A stretch of 64,000 bases of DNA from Alkalicoccus saliphilus. Lineage in GTDB: Bacteria; Bacillota; Bacilli; Bacillales; Salisediminibacteriaceae. The notes beneath the pieces were generated by a model. It had not been told where the DNA came from. It ran no database searches and saw nothing but the letters and a program-made list of their open reading frames with translations. The translations under genes and the position numbers were made by a program. Location: assembly GCF_003044065.1 (NCBI RefSeq), contig NZ_PZJJ01000011.1, positions 1 through 64,000 of the forward strand, in the 5' to 3' direction. Of this stretch, positions 42,482-50,643 are shown in pieces (positions within the stretch are counted from its first letter, which is position 1; the number at the start of each line of letters is the position of its first letter).

Positions 42482-42512
42482 AAAAAGCCGGTGCAGCACG
42501 CACCGGCTTTTT
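42482..42512 (+). terminator. Terminator after treP
   Basis: A 13-bp stem AAAAAGCCGGTGC/GCACCGGCTTTTT with a 5-base loop is followed by TTTAC. This confirms treP is monocistronic. Confidence 0.88.
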
Positions 42513-42732
42513 TTACTTGTTGATCGGTTTTTTTGATGAAATAATGATTCTATTGGCTGTTCGTTGTAAAAGGATCCATCTTCTTCATTGTTAAGGGAAA
42601 CCTTGCCCTGCAGACTTCTACACGAAAAAGTACTTTTTCTCAGGAAATTACCCAAATCAAATTCTTTCTGTATAAATCAGTTCGTATTAGGGTAAAGAGT
42701 AAAAGGATAATCTGGCCGTCAGGAGGGATGGG

Positions 42733-44376
42733 ATGAAAAATAATTCTTTTTACCGTATAGCAGTTATCGTTTACATGTTTGTTAAATTTGTTATCCAGCT
42801 TTACATCTTTAACAAACGCCATCCTGCATGGGACACGCAGACAGAAGAAAGCTGGGAAAGACTCGTACAGAAACAGGCCGGGGAATATAGAGAAAAAGCA
42901 CTTAAACTTGAAGGCCTGATGATTAAAGTCGGTCAGTTTTTAAGTACCCGGGCAGATATTATGCCTGATGTTTTCATAAAAGAACTTTCCGATCTGATCG
43001 ATAAGGTCCCTTCTCTCGATCCGAAAATATCCATGGGAATACTAGAAGAGGAGTGGGGAGAGCCGGTAAGCAGCAGACTCTCAGAGATCAGCAGCACTCC
43101 CGCAGCCTCCGCCTCCATTGGAGAAGTTTATAAAGGAAAGCTTCACAACGGTCAGGAAGTCGCCGTTAAAATACAGCGGGCTAAAATTGACCGCATTTTC
43201 AAAACAGATTTTAAAGCCTTGCGCATCGTTCTCTGGATCACAAAAACTTTCACTAAATTCGGCCGTGAAATTGATACGTCCGCTCTGTATAAAGAAGTTG
43301 TCCAAGTTATCGGAGATGAACTTGACTATTACAAAGAGATCAGAAATGCGCAGAACTTTCAGAGACGCTTTTCAGGCAGCGATTCTTACTATATCCCCCA
43401 ATTCTACGAAGAGCACTCCACGAGGAGAGTTCTTGTTATGGAATGGGCGGAAGGAAGAAAAGTAACAGACCTTACCTTTCTACGGGAAAATGGTATCAGC
43501 AGAACAGCAACTGCTGAAAAACTATTTCAGTTTTTTGTGGATCAGCTTCTGGACCAGGGACGGTTCCATGCAGATCCACATCAGGGGAACATTCTTATTA
43601 CAAAGGAAGGATTAATCGTCATTCTCGATTTTGGAATGGTCGGCTACATTACGAGGGAAGATTCCGCAAGCATCCGACGGATGATTCAGGGATTCGTCCT
43701 CGACGACTATCAGCTTGTCATTGATGAGCTTCAGCAGCTCGGCTTTCTGCTTCCCCACGCGAATAAATCAAAGCTTGAGTCTGTTCTCAGGAATTATGTT
43801 AATATGTATTTATCTTCTGATATTTCTGAACTCGATCAGGAAATTGTAGAACAAATTTTCGCTGATATGCAAAAAATCGTACGGGAGCAGCCTATTCAGC
43901 TTCCGGCAGAATTCGCATTTCTCGGGAGAGCAGCTTCCATTGGTCTCGGGGTATTAACTATTATTGACCCGGACATTGATTTTATCGAGCTTGGCAGGCC
44001 GGTAGTTTCAGAATGGCTGGAAGAAGCAGATGAGAAAAAAGGAAGTCTTCAGGCCGCTCTGCTGAAAGATTCCCTGAAACCTGCCCTCTCCATTCCCCGT
44101 AACTTTAATGAATGGCTGGAGGCTCCAAATTACCAGCGGCGTTCAGAGGAACGGAAACAGTTCCGCCAGTTCAGCCACCAGCGGTTTTTATGGCTGTATG
44201 CGGGTTTTGGAATGACCGTGTTCAGTTCTCTTCCGTTTCTTTTTATCGGAATCTGGATCGAACATATGATTCTTTTGTATTCTGCAGCTTCATTTGCAGG
44301 AGTCAGTATCATATCCGCTTTCACTGTTATTTACCGGCATAAAAGATGGGTAGCAAAATTCAAGGAAAATTCTTAA
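42733..44376 (+). CDS. AarF/UbiB (ABC1) family atypical kinase
   Basis: This 547-residue membrane-linked kinase-like protein has one N-terminal hydrophobic helix (about 8-25) and two at the C-terminus (about 490-510, 515-535). The family-defining KxGQ motif is LMIKVGQFLSTR (Lys65-Gln68). ATP-site lysine in VAVKIQRAK, FHADPHQGNILIT and LDFGMVG follow. Relatives support isoprenoid or quinone synthesis and lipid homeostasis. CAGGAGGG precedes ATG 42733. The next gene is 17 bases downstream, with a phasin-like product, so they form an operon. Confidence 0.87.
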   Translation: MKNNSFYRIAVIVYMFVKFVIQLYIFNKRHPAWDTQTEESWERLVQKQAGEYREKALKLEGLMIKVGQFLSTRADIMPDVFIKELSDLIDKVPSLDPKISMGILEEEWGEPVSSRLSEISSTPAASASIGEVYKGKLHNGQEVAVKIQRAKIDRIFKTDFKALRIVLWITKTFTKFGREIDTSALYKEVVQVIGDELDYYKEIRNAQNFQRRFSGSDSYYIPQFYEEHSTRRVLVMEWAEGRKVTDLTFLRENGISRTATAEKLFQFFVDQLLDQGRFHADPHQGNILITKEGLIVILDFGMVGYITREDSASIRRMIQGFVLDDYQLVIDELQQLGFLLPHANKSKLESVLRNYVNMYLSSDISELDQEIVEQIFADMQKIVREQPIQLPAEFAFLGRAASIGLGVLTIIDPDIDFIELGRPVVSEWLEEADEKKGSLQAALLKDSLKPALSIPRNFNEWLEAPNYQRRSEERKQFRQFSHQRFLWLYAGFGMTVFSSLPFLFIGIWIEHMILLYSAASFAGVSIISAFTVIYRHKRWVAKFKENS

Positions 44377-44393
44377 CCTATGGAGGGATAAGC

Positions 44394-44729
44394 ATGAATA
44401 ACCTTATTAAATCCGGATTTCTTCTCGGGCTCGGAGCTGCAGTTTCAAGTAAGGAGAGAGTGGATAAGTATTTGGATGAACTGATGGCTAAAGGAAAGGT
44501 CACTCCTGCCGAAGCAGATGAACTTTATGAAAATCTGATCAAAAAAGGAGAAGAAACCGAAGAAGACTGGAACCGTCGTACGAGGGAACGGGTGCGGGAG
44601 TTTCTTGAAGGATTAAATGTCGTTTCACTGGAAGATCATGAAGCAGTAAAGTCCCGTGTAGTAGAGCTTGAAGAGCGGGTCAAAGCTTTGGAATCACTTC
44701 ACAGCAGCGGATCTGACCGGACAGAATAA
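44394..44729 (+). CDS. Phasin-like helical protein
   Basis: This 111-residue, mostly helical protein begins MNNLIKSGFLLGLGAAVSSKERVDKYLDELMAKGKVTPAEADEL and ends in a coiled coil (HEAVKSRVVELEERVKALESL). This pattern is what databases call polyhydroxyalkanoate synthesis regulator phasin. The longer frame from 44346 overlaps the kinase gene and lies before the GGAGGG ribosome site, so ATG 44394 is used. No PHA genes are in the window. Co-occurrence with an AarF-family kinase suggests a shared membrane or lipid role, by inference. Confidence 0.75.
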   Translation: MNNLIKSGFLLGLGAAVSSKERVDKYLDELMAKGKVTPAEADELYENLIKKGEETEEDWNRRTRERVREFLEGLNVVSLEDHEAVKSRVVELEERVKALESLHSSGSDRTE

Positions 44730-44830
44730 GTCCAGTATATCCCCCTCTGAATATATTCATTGTTAAATAGCAGGGATACTCGACCTGCCCTGAACAAAAA
44801 ACACTTATTAAACTATCTTATAAGCAGTTA

Positions 44831-44870
44831 AACCAGCCGCCCTGTATCGGGACGGCTGGTTCTTTTAATA
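44831..44870 (+). terminator. Terminator after the AarF-phasin operon
   Basis: The stem AACCAGCCG/CGGCTGGTT (44831-44839, 44853-44861), extended inside by CCC/GGG, is followed by TCTTTTAATA. Confidence 0.78.
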
Positions 44871-44905
44871 TCGGCACTTTTTCTTTAGAGAAAGCCGGAT
44901 CAGCT

Positions 44906-45748
44906 TTATTTGAAATCAAACTCCAGCGATCTCCCTATCCGGACAAAACCAAGTTTTTGATAAACATTTTTAGAAGCCTCGTTTTCGATATCTGTATTTA
45001 CACTGCAGAATTCAAAACCTTCATCAAGCAGCCTTCCTGCCATAGCTCCGACACAGGCTGTAGCAAACCCCTGATTTTCATATTCCTCCGGAGTATATAC
45101 GTAATTAACGACTACGCCGTTCGTCAGCTCCCGTGTTCTTTTAGCCATCGAAACCGGCACGTGATCTTCATCTCTCCATAAATATACTTCGTTTCGGCGG
45201 ATCTGATCCAGTACCGTCTCCTCCAGTTTTTTCACGTCCTCTTCCCTGAGAGAACCCATCACGAAGTCTTCCGTCCATGCCATAACAAGGGCTGTATCAT
45301 CTTCACTTGCATACGTCAGCTTTCCCGGGGGCTGTTCAAACTCATCAACTCTTTCCAGTTTGTATATAAACTGCTCTTTTACCAGAACAGCTTCTTTACC
45401 GGAAATTTCTGTCCACGCTTTTGCAAATGCCTCTGCTGCACTTTCACAACCTACAACGCCTGGGACTGTTTTGGATAGGAAGAAAAGCCATTCTGCTGCT
45501 TCCCTCATGGCCTCCGTCTTCCCACACACAATCATTTTTCTTGGCGGCGTCTGAATTAAAACAGCACACGGCTTATTATCTTTTCTCGCTTCAGCAATAA
45601 AAGCTGTAGACTGTTTCTTTTCTTTTTCTTCCCGGTGAAGCTGTTTCAGAACTCCCAGAGGAAGGTTATTCTCTACTTCTCTTTCCTCCAGATAAGAACC
45701 TATTTCAAGAAGGAGGTCGCCTGCCCGTTCATATTGTGTAAATTCCAA
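44906..45748 (-). CDS. GNAT-family acetyltransferase
   Basis: This 280-residue protein has a C-terminal GNAT fold (about 130-280). VNYVYTPEEYENQGFATACVG carries the acetyl-CoA pyrophosphate loop, and NEASKNVYQKLGFVRIGRSLEF ends it. The N-terminal half is a divergent extra domain. The start is TTG 45748, seven bases after GGGGAG. It lies 32 bases after the RsbR-like gene and is probably co-transcribed with it. The acceptor substrate is unknown. Confidence 0.78.
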   Translation of the reverse strand: MEFTQYERAGDLLLEIGSYLEEREVENNLPLGVLKQLHREEKEKKQSTAFIAEARKDNKPCAVLIQTPPRKMIVCGKTEAMREAAEWLFFLSKTVPGVVGCESAAEAFAKAWTEISGKEAVLVKEQFIYKLERVDEFEQPPGKLTYASEDDTALVMAWTEDFVMGSLREEDVKKLEETVLDQIRRNEVYLWRDEDHVPVSMAKRTRELTNGVVVNYVYTPEEYENQGFATACVGAMAGRLLDEGFEFCSVNTDIENEASKNVYQKLGFVRIGRSLEFDFK

Positions 45749-45780
45749 CGCATTTCTCCCCTTTCTTAATTTCTCCTGTT

Positions 45781-46623
45781 TTATCTGTCAGCGTTAACTG
45801 AGAGTCCGGTTTTCTTCAGAGCCTGCGGCAGAGAATTAACTACTGTCATATGGTCAAATGAAATTCCCAGGTTAACGAGCGTCTGAGCCAGCTCCGGCCG
45901 CAGCCCGGAAAATATAACCTGTACCCCTATGAGCTGCAGAGCATCATTCAGCTGAAAAAGATTCTGTGCAACATACGTGTCGATTAAATGCACACCCGAA
46001 AGATCCAGAATAAGGGCGGACAATTTTAACTCCTGTCCTTTCAGGAGCGCCTGGTTTAAAAGCTCCTGCGACCTTTTTGAATCGATATGACCAATAATAG
46101 GAAGGATCGCTACTTCTTTTGTCAGCGGCACGACCGGAACTGATAAATTCAAAATTTCATCCTTGGCCTCCTGAATTTTTCGTTCGTTACGTTCGACGTA
46201 CGATTGAGTGAAGGAATAGATAGCTTTATCAATCAGAGGATTTATAGTGTCAGCTACCTCGTAGTACTGATCGAAGGTGTGGCTGCCTTCTGCAAATTCT
46301 TCCCGAATGTATTTGTACACCACTTTACGAAGTATAGGCACTACTAAAATCGCCCTTTCCGGTGAAAGTTCCAGCCCTGAAGCCTCCTTGCCGAATTCTC
46401 TTCCCCAATTATGTACTTCCTGCAGTCTGGCAGCAGAACCTCCCTCGATAAAACCTTCAGCAAACATCGTAACGAGCTCTGCTATATGCCCATTCATTTT
46501 TTCTTTCGAGAGTTTTGTATATTCTATATTATATTTTTCTTTATACATCCCTGCGATTTCTTCTGCTATTTCCAGCTTGAGAGATTTTAATTTTTCACCA
46601 ATATACTTCATACTATTAGGCAT
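45781..46623 (-). CDS. RsbR-like STAS-domain protein
   Basis: This 280-residue protein has an N-terminal all-helical domain like RsbRD proteins (about 1-150) and a C-terminal STAS domain (about 165-275). The STAS part shows PIIGHIDSKRSQELL and LILDLSGVHLIDTYVAQ. The threonine of the VDT/IDT motif, a phosphorylation site in RsbR proteins, is present. Such proteins are parts of the stressosome that senses stress and activates SigB. ATG 46623 is chosen; a GTG six bases upstream overlaps the ribosome site. The gene is followed by a GNAT gene. Confidence 0.82.
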   Translation of the reverse strand: MPNSMKYIGEKLKSLKLEIAEEIAGMYKEKYNIEYTKLSKEKMNGHIAELVTMFAEGFIEGGSAARLQEVHNWGREFGKEASGLELSPERAILVVPILRKVVYKYIREEFAEGSHTFDQYYEVADTINPLIDKAIYSFTQSYVERNERKIQEAKDEILNLSVPVVPLTKEVAILPIIGHIDSKRSQELLNQALLKGQELKLSALILDLSGVHLIDTYVAQNLFQLNDALQLIGVQVIFSGLRPELAQTLVNLGISFDHMTVVNSLPQALKKTGLSVNADR

Positions 46624-47184
46624 ACTCACTGTCCTCTCCCCTTTGTAACATTCTATACTTCTTAATATATTACAATACAGGCCTGTTTTAAATCATTTTA
46701 TTGAAGTTCAGAAGCTCAGGCATAATAAATAACACTCTGCATAACTTCTAAACACAGCCCAAATCCTTATGATTTTTAATCAAGGCTGCCTAGAAAATAA
46801 GGCAGATAAGTAAGGACCGGCCATTTCCGGCCGGCCTTTACCGCCTAGGAGCCCCCCATGTTCACTACAGCTCACAGAAAAAGGACAAAGCATAAAAAGG
46901 CTGTTCTTTCTGGTTGGATAAGAGGCTGACTCACTGAAAAAGAACCTTTTTATTTCTTTTATAATGGTGTCTCTGCTAAAGTTCCTGGCTGTTTTGGAAA
47001 GTCGCTGCGGCTCTTTACAGCTTTACAGACGCCGATAGAAAGCGAAGTTTTTCTCCAGGCGTCAGCAAACTTCAACATAGCTTCAATCAAAAAACAGGCG
47101 CTGCCTCTAAGCGATAACTATCGACTTTCAGAAGCAGCGCCGTGAAAAACCTTCAGCTGTTATTTAATAAGTATCTTTTTTTAA
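46624..47184. other. Gap with decayed repeat, family 2
   Basis: This large gap has no supported gene. 46780-46840 (AAGGCAGATAAGTAAGGACCGGCC) matches 12005-12050 in inverted orientation. 46970-47060 matches 14505-14550, inverted (GTCTCTGCTAAAGTTCC, AAAGTCGCTGCGGCT). A hairpin GGCGCTGC/GCAGCGCC lies at 47097-47141. Confidence 0.5.
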
Positions 47185-47208
47185 AATGGGAGCCAAAGAT
47201 CAGCTCCC
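47185..47208 (-). terminator. Terminator after map
   Basis: GGGAGC/GCTCCC (47188-47193, 47203-47208) is followed on the minus strand by ATTTTAAAAAAAG. The stem is short, so confidence is moderate. Confidence 0.5.
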
Positions 47209-47219
47209 TGTAGTATAAT

Positions 47220-47990
47220 TTATAGTTTTAGAAGATCTTCCCGATCCTGATCCGTTGTAATAATAGGCTCCCCTTTCTGAATAACCAGAGTATGTTCGTA
47301 CTGAGAAGAGATCGAACCGTCCTTTGTTCTTGCTGTCCAGCCGTTACTGTCCATCTTGGACTGCCATTGTCCGGTGTTGATCATCGGCTCTATTGTAATT
47401 ACCATCCCTTCCTTGAGGCGGGCTCCTTTGCCGGAAGTTCCATAATGAGGAATATTTGGTTCTTCATGAATCGTTGGACCGATCCCGTGGCCTGCAAAAT
47501 CCCGGACGATCCCGTATCCGTAAGGTTCAATATAATCCTGGATAGCTGCCCCTATATCTCCAATTCTGCTTCCATGACGGGCCTTTTCAATTCCTTTGTA
47601 AAGAGCTTCCTTTGTGACACGATTTAACTGTTTGATTTCCTCGGAAACTTCCCCTACTTCGTAAGTCCAGGCTGAATCTGCCAGCCCGCCGTTTAAGTCT
47701 ACAACGAAATCCACTGTTACAAGGTCCCCTTCTTCGAGTTTATCTCTTCTCGGGAACCCATGGCATATTTCATCATTAATCGAAGCACATGTAGCAAATT
47801 CGTACCCTTGATACCCTTTCTGGGCCGGAACCGCCCTGTGCTTCTTCAATGTTTTTTCAACAAAATCGTCTATTTCTTTTGTAGTAATGCCCGGCTCTAT
47901 CATCTCCGCTATTTTCTTATGAATACTTGCTACGAGCCTGCCTGCTTCTTTCATGAGCTCGATCTCTCTCTTGGATTTTCTTTGAATCAT
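47220..47990 (-). CDS. map: Type I methionine aminopeptidase
   Basis: This enzyme removes initiator methionine from new proteins. It has 256 residues, the pita-bread fold, with metal ligands in TVDFVVDLNGGLADSAW (two Asp), GHGIG (His), ITIEPM (Glu) and SSQYEHTLVI (Glu). CHGFPR near residue 77 completes the active site. It is a stand-alone gene, not in the ribosomal cluster, so it is more likely the second enzyme (YflG/MapB type) of Bacillus. AAGGATG precedes ATG 47990. Confidence 0.9.
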   Translation of the reverse strand: MIQRKSKREIELMKEAGRLVASIHKKIAEMIEPGITTKEIDDFVEKTLKKHRAVPAQKGYQGYEFATCASINDEICHGFPRRDKLEEGDLVTVDFVVDLNGGLADSAWTYEVGEVSEEIKQLNRVTKEALYKGIEKARHGSRIGDIGAAIQDYIEPYGYGIVRDFAGHGIGPTIHEEPNIPHYGTSGKGARLKEGMVITIEPMINTGQWQSKMDSNGWTARTKDGSISSQYEHTLVIQKGEPIITTDQDREDLLKL

Positions 47991-48454
47991 TTACTGCACA
48001 TCCTTTTTTGTATATAGCTTTTTCTAAAAAGCTTATTAATAAACATAAATTCCGCTTTCTATCATACCAACTGACGGGCCCTCCCTCAACTTTTTAATAT
48101 CCTCACCTGCTTCTTTACAATTTGATAATGACCGGCACAATTAATTTATATAAAATACTGCCTGTGCTTACAGATACACAAATGTTAAACTTACTTTGAA
48201 GATCACCCGGAAGCTTTTAAAGTATTTACTCACTCATAACAAAGTGCAGCTTTTTGACAGGCGGTGCAGTCACCTTTCAGAACGAAGGGAATTCACTACC
48301 TGGTATAAACCTCCGTCCCGAAACCGCCGGAAATACAGCTGATAATGAAAGTGTTCTGCTGATAAGTTTTATAAAATGGACGAGGAATTAACCGATTTGC
48401 GTACTGAACATTTCAAGAAACAATTTACATAAACATACGATAAGGAAACTGCTA
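47991..48454. other. Gap between divergent map and GNAT genes
   Basis: These 464 bases hold no supported gene, terminator or clear repeat. Around 48228-48290 there may be worn repeat sequence, but I could not align it with confidence. Confidence 0.4.
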
Positions 48455-48979
48455 ATGATTTATTTCAAAAAATTCACAACTGACGACATTCCCCAACTGA
48501 TCAAATGGATTAACGCCGGGAGTGAGGAGGATATGTTCCTCTGGTCAGGCATAACTTTTACCTTCCCAATAGATGAAAAGCAGCTCCTGCATTATGCCGG
48601 GGAATCAGATGCTGAAATTTACAGTATATGGTCATCCGATCATAAGCCGTGCGGCCATGCTGCTCTTCGAAAAATAGATACTTACCACCGTTCAGCACGG
48701 ATAGGTAAACTTTTTATCGCTCCTGAATATCGCGGCCTCGGAATAACGCCTATAATATTACAAAAACTTTTATACCATTCTTTTTCTGTAATGAATTTGA
48801 ATCGCGTAGGTCTTGGAGTATTTGCGGATAACGAACGTGCCCTATCCATCTATAGGCGATTCGGCTTTCATATTGATGGAAGACTCCGGGATTACCGGCG
48901 GATAAACGACCGTTACATTGATTTAATTGAAATGTCTGTTCTCTACAGAGAGTTTACAAACAGATGTCGAAGTGTGTAA
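48455..48979 (+). CDS. RimJ/RimL-like GNAT acetyltransferase
   Basis: This 174-residue N-acetyltransferase has IGKLFIAPEYRGLGITPIIL (the acetyl-CoA loop, with R-G-x-G at 92-95) and the motif B end RALSIYRRFGFHIDGRLRDY. FADNERALSIY is typical of RimJ/RimL-type transferases that modify protein N-termini, antibiotics or polyamines. AAGGA precedes ATG 48455, a moderate site. The substrate is unknown. It stands alone before the 3D-domain gene. Confidence 0.8.
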   Translation: MIYFKKFTTDDIPQLIKWINAGSEEDMFLWSGITFTFPIDEKQLLHYAGESDAEIYSIWSSDHKPCGHAALRKIDTYHRSARIGKLFIAPEYRGLGITPIILQKLLYHSFSVMNLNRVGLGVFADNERALSIYRRFGFHIDGRLRDYRRINDRYIDLIEMSVLYREFTNRCRSV

Positions 48980-49133
48980 GAATCTCTTGTTTATGACAAA
49001 CAGATTTCAAGCTGTGACAATATGATATCAGTATATTAAATAACATGAAATCCACTTGTACCTTTGTTGTGTGGCTGATAGTATTAGCCTCGTTGAGCAA
49101 AACGCAACAATCGTATAGGAGGGTTTTTAAACC

Positions 49134-50363
49134 ATGAAAAAATATTCTTTCAAGTCTCTAGGCATTTCCACAGTAGCAGCAGGCGCAATTCTTTTTGCAG
49201 GCGGTAACGCAGCGAGTGCTGACGAGAGTGCCGAGCTTGGTGAACAACTACTATTTGAAGGTAAAGACCATTCACATGTTGCAGAACTAAATGAACTGCT
49301 CGCCGAGCAGGATTATCTAGATACAGATGTTGAGTCCACTTATACTTCTGAAACAACAGAAGCCGTGCGATCTTTCCAGGAAGATAACAACCTACTTGTA
49401 GACGGCCTTGCAGGCATCCAGACAATCGGTGCTGCTTCTGAGCTTTCTAAAGGTGATACAGGTTACCTCGTAGAAGAACTTCAGGAAAAGCTTGCTTCTC
49501 TTGGTTATTATGATTACAAAGTTGATGGTATTTTTGGTCCTATTACAGAAGACGCAGTTGCTTCTTTCCAGGATGAGTACGATATCGAGGCTGACAGCGG
49601 AGTTGCCGGACCTCAAATGTACGCCCAGCTTTACTATTCTGCTGAAGTTGCAGAAAACGGTTCTTCTGAAGGTGTAGAAGCTCCGGAAAATGTTGAAGAA
49701 CCTGTAGAAGAAGAGACAGCTTCTGAAGATTCAGAAGAAGCTGCAGAAGAAGAAACAGCTGCTGAAGAAGAAACAGTTTCTGAAGAGGAAGAAGCTGCAG
49801 AACAGGCTGCCGCTGAAGAAGAAGCTGCTGCTGAAGCGGCTGCCGCTGAGGAAGAAGCTGAGCAGGCTGCTGCTGAAGAAGAAGCTGCCGCTGAAGCCGC
49901 TGCCGAGGAAGAAGCTGCCGAGCAGGCTGCCGCTGAAGAAGCTGCTGCTGCTGAAGAAGCCGCCGCTGAGGAAGAAGCTGAACAGGCTGCTGCTGAAGAA
50001 GAAGCTGCTGCCGAAGAGGCTGTTGAGGAAGAAGAAGACGTTCAGTCTACTTCCAGCGAGCCGGAAGGCGAAACTCTTAACGTAGAAGCTACTGCCTACA
50101 CAGCTTTCTGTAATGGCTGCTCCGGTGTAACTGCTACAGGTATTGATCTTCGAAGCAATCCTAACCAGAAAGTTATCGCAGTAGACCCTAACGTCATTCC
50201 ACTAGGTTCCACTGTACATGTTGAAGGATACGGTACAGCTGTAGCTGGTGACACAGGTGGCGCAATTAAAGGCAACAAGATTGACCTCTTTATGCCTGAA
50301 AGAAGCGATGCTGTAAACTTCGGACGACAGAACCTTGAAGTTACAATCGTAGACACTCCTTAA
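49134..50363 (+). CDS. Secreted peptidoglycan-binding protein with Ala/Glu repeats and a 3D domain
   Basis: This 409-residue exported protein has a signal peptide with probable cleavage after Ala-Ser-Ala (about residue 29). Two peptidoglycan-binding-like domains lie at about 35-100 and 108-165 (LVEELQEKLASLGYYDYKVDGIFG). A nearly pure Ala/Glu linker spans about 200-302. The C-terminal 3D domain (about 315-409) has ATAYTAF, TATGIDL, VIAVDPNVIPLGS, GDTGGAIKGNKIDL with the conserved aspartates. The 3D domain suggests lytic transglycosylase-type wall turnover, as in Bacillus YocH. GGAGGG precedes ATG 49134. Acidic linker suits a high-salt or alkaline wall. Confidence 0.88.
   Translation: MKKYSFKSLGISTVAAGAILFAGGNAASADESAELGEQLLFEGKDHSHVAELNELLAEQDYLDTDVESTYTSETTEAVRSFQEDNNLLVDGLAGIQTIGAASELSKGDTGYLVEELQEKLASLGYYDYKVDGIFGPITEDAVASFQDEYDIEADSGVAGPQMYAQLYYSAEVAENGSSEGVEAPENVEEPVEEETASEDSEEAAEEETAAEEETVSEEEEAAEQAAAEEEAAAEAAAAEEEAEQAAAEEEAAAEAAAEEEAAEQAAAEEAAAAEEAAAEEEAEQAAAEEEAAAEEAVEEEEDVQSTSSEPEGETLNVEATAYTAFCNGCSGVTATGIDLRSNPNQKVIAVDPNVIPLGSTVHVEGYGTAVAGDTGGAIKGNKIDLFMPERSDAVNFGRQNLEVTIVDTP
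49800..50039 (+). repeat. Four tandem 60-bp units coding 20-residue Ala/Glu repeats
   Basis: Residues 223-302 of the wall protein are four units, each starting EQAAAEE and 20 residues long with no indels. In the DNA each is 60 bases and begins GARCAGGCTGC. Silent differences between units show they are not a very recent expansion. Confidence 0.9.
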
Positions 50364-50377
50364 TAGTTATAACTTTT

Positions 50378-50411
50378 AAAAAGACCGGCTCATTTTGAGC
50401 CGGTCTTTTTT
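50378..50411 (+). terminator. Terminator after the 3D-domain gene
   Basis: A perfect 15-bp stem AAAAAGACCGGCTCA/TGAGCCGGTCTTTTT with a TTT loop is followed by T-rich sequence. Confidence 0.9.
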
Positions 50412-50413
50412 GT

Positions 50414-50500
50414 GTACGGCACCCTGCTTTCGCCTTTCGGAACGCTTTCCGCCCGGTCCGGATTCAGCTAATTCCTTTTGTCTCCTCCGTTTCCCGCCTT
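50414..50500 (-). repeat. Dispersed repeat, family 1, fragment G (inverted)
   Basis: On the minus strand it reads AATTAGCTGAATCCGGACCG, then GGCGGAAAGCGTTCC, GGCGAAAGCAGGGTGCCG, matching the core and right part of copies A-C. It begins right after the terminator, like copy C does after msmX. Confidence 0.65.
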
Positions 50501-50643
50501 GGCCTTTATCGCCCTGAAGTCATCCATCGGCTGAAGTAAGATGATTAAAAATTTCTTTCCAGCCCACCTCTTCCCTGCTGTACATACTGCTGCTTTTCCC
50601 ACATTCAAGTTTGTGCTATAAAGAAAGAGAAAGGAGTGATTGG

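Noticed and set aside
49016-49060. WalR-type direct repeat upstream of the 3D-domain gene
   Set aside because: TGT-containing hexamers are present but the 11-base spacing between half sites is not met.
49800-50039. Tandem 60-bp repeats as a CRISPR array or minisatellite
   Set aside because: Units are contiguous without spacers and lie in frame in a secreted protein, so they are a coding repeat.
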